Shown here: positions 5,351-5,941 of the stretch, in pieces
Numbering within the stretch: position 1 is the first letter of the stretch
How the letters are laid out: every line of letters begins with the position of its first letter
DNA from: Pseudomonadota bacterium
Lineage (GTDB): Bacteria > Pseudomonadota > Gammaproteobacteria > Xanthomonadales > Xanthomonadaceae
DNA: 5,941 nt
Direction: 5' to 3'
Assembly (NCBI GenBank): GCA_023391775.1
Contig: JAEWAG010000068.1
Coordinates: 1-5,941 of the forward strand
The notes under the pieces: model-generated
What the model was told of the DNA's origin: nothing
Databases searched by the model: none
What the model saw: only the letters and a program-made list of their open reading frames with translations
Translations under genes and position numbers: made by a program

Positions 5351-5412
5351 CCCGGCAGGAATCACGCCTGCTCCCGTCGTTCGCGGTAGCACACGCGGGC
5401 CGCGCTGCCGGG
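5351..5412 (-). other. Long-range inverted repeat just downstream of trmL, possible structured 3' end
   Basis: CTGCCGGG (5405-5412) and CCCGGCAG (5351-5358) are exact reverse complements, enclosing 46 nt. Inside, 5371-5391 can fold into an imperfect small stem (GCT and CCG paired with CGG and AGC). The element begins two bases after the trmL stop codon. It may be a branched 3'-UTR structure that ends or protects the trmL mRNA. No U-tract follows. Confidence 0.35.
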
Positions 5413-5413
5413 C

Positions 5414-5890
5414 TTACTGGCCGCCGGCGAAGCCGTGCTGGCGCCAGGCCTCGAACACCACCACGGCCACCGCATTGGACAGGTTGAGGCTGCGGTTGCC
5501 CGGACGCATCGGCAGGCGCAGGCGCTGGTCCGGCGGCATGCCGTCGAGCACCGCATCGGGCAGGCCGCGGGTCTCGCAGCCGAACAGGAAGGCGTCGCCG
5601 TCGGCGTAGGCCGGCTGGTCGTGGCGGACCTGGCCGCGGGTGCTGAGGGCGAACAGACGCCGGGGCCGGATGCGCTCCAGTGCGGTGTCCAGGTCCGGAT
5701 GGACCTGCAGCGTGGCGTACTCGTGGTAGTCCAGGCCGGCGCGGCGCAGCTGCCGGTCTTCCAGGCTGAAGCCGAGCGGCTCGATCAGGTGCAGGCGCGC
5801 GCCGGTGTTGGCGCAGAGCCGGATCACGTTGCCCGTGTTGGGCGGGATCTCGGGCTGGTAGAGCAGGACGTCGAAAACGGGATCTGGCAT
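5414..5890 (-). CDS. trmL: tRNA (cytidine/uridine-34 2'-O)-methyltransferase TrmL
   Basis: TrmL is a SPOUT-class methyltransferase that uses S-adenosylmethionine to methylate the 2'-OH of wobble base 34 in certain tRNA-Leu species. The 158-residue protein shows LLYQPEIPPNTGNVIRLCANTGARLHLIEPLGF (9-41), RRAGLDYHEY (49-58), the SPOUT motif FLFGCETRGLP (101-111) and LRLPMRPGNRSLNLSNAVAVVVFEAWRQ (124-151). The last two segments form the trefoil knot that binds the methyl donor and dimerises. Length is normal (E. coli TrmL is about 157). The ATG at 5888-5890 has no ribosome binding site; a TAGAAT box ends six bases upstream, predicting a leaderless mRNA. The gene faces gpsA, as E. coli trmL faces the cysE-gpsA run. 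Confidence 0.96.
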   Translation of the reverse strand: MPDPVFDVLLYQPEIPPNTGNVIRLCANTGARLHLIEPLGFSLEDRQLRRAGLDYHEYATLQVHPDLDTALERIRPRRLFALSTRGQVRHDQPAYADGDAFLFGCETRGLPDAVLDGMPPDQRLRLPMRPGNRSLNLSNAVAVVVFEAWRQHGFAGGQ

Positions 5891-5896
5891 CCGCGG

Positions 5897-5902
5897 ATTC
5901 TA
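5897..5902 (-). promoter_or_regulatory. Putative -10 box of trmL
   Basis: On the minus strand TAGAAT (5 of 6 matches to TATAAT) is followed by six bases, CCGCGG, and then the ATG. Transcription would start at the A of the ATG. No good -35 is seen in the roughly 40 bases available upstream. The geometry is identical to that at hemD. Confidence 0.45.
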
Positions 5903-5941
5903 GGGTGCCGGCGGACGGGGCGCTTGCGCCGTGACTGGCGC

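Larger units (their letters stand above)
4899..5413. other. Gene-free stretch of about 515 bp with many inverted repeats
   Basis: No frame here yields a protein I recognise. Open frames on both strands are rich in Arg, Pro, Cys and Gly, with no domain pattern or plausible start. Instead there is a cluster of inverted repeats: 5161-5178, 5195-5224, 5290-5305 and a longer-range pair 5351-5358 / 5405-5412 that starts right after the trmL stop. An imperfect direct repeat links 5009-5027 to 4879-4897 at the 5' end of the CPBP gene. The composition is less regular than in the neighbouring genes. It must hold the trmL 3' end and any promoter of the CPBP gene. Possibilities are a structured RNA, REP-like palindromes or a decayed gene. 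Confidence 0.6.

Noticed and set aside
4892..5389. Plus-strand 165-codon open frame in the gene-free stretch
   Set aside because: Low-complexity Arg/Pro/Cys composition, no ribosome binding site, and no recognisable family.

Overview
The window reads as chromosomal DNA of a high-GC gammaproteobacterium of the Xanthomonadaceae/Lysobacteraceae (Xanthomonas, Stenotrophomonas, Lysobacter, Luteimonas or relatives). The grounds are very GC-rich third codon positions, an Ax21-family outer-membrane protein (a family typical of xanthomonads), a HemD N-terminus of xanthomonad type, and few strong Shine-Dalgarno sites. The genus cannot be fixed from this sequence alone. No phage, transposon, CRISPR array, tRNA or rRNA was seen.

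Layout. The left edge holds the first 73 codons of hemD (uroporphyrinogen-III synthase), on the minus strand and running off the window. Divergent from it is a plus-strand run: a YiiD-type hotdog thioesterase, a small exported protein of unknown function, a membrane-anchored rhodanese (YibN type), secB (export chaperone) and gpsA (glycerol-3-phosphate dehydrogenase). Convergent with gpsA, on the minus strand from right to left, are trmL (tRNA 2'-O-methyltransferase), a roughly 515-bp stretch without a gene but rich in inverted repeats, a CPBP-family intramembrane protease gene broken by one apparent frameshift, and an Ax21-family outer-membrane beta-barrel gene with a clear intrinsic terminator.

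How the parts relate. The rhodanese-secB-gpsA block with trmL facing it matches the E. coli order yibN-grxC-secB-gpsA-cysE / trmL, but grxC and cysE are absent and the Ax21 and CPBP genes lie between gpsA and trmL. The plus-strand genes are housekeeping (protein export, phospholipid precursor synthesis). Ax21 and the CPBP gene are envelope-related and look like lineage-specific additions.

Points most worth a second look are the single-base frameshift in the CPBP gene, which leaves all three catalytic motifs intact; a dyad that encloses the likely -10 box of the Ax21 gene; matching -10-to-ATG geometry at hemD and trmL that predicts leaderless mRNAs; and the hairpin-rich gap before trmL. I found no convincing new multi-gene system here.
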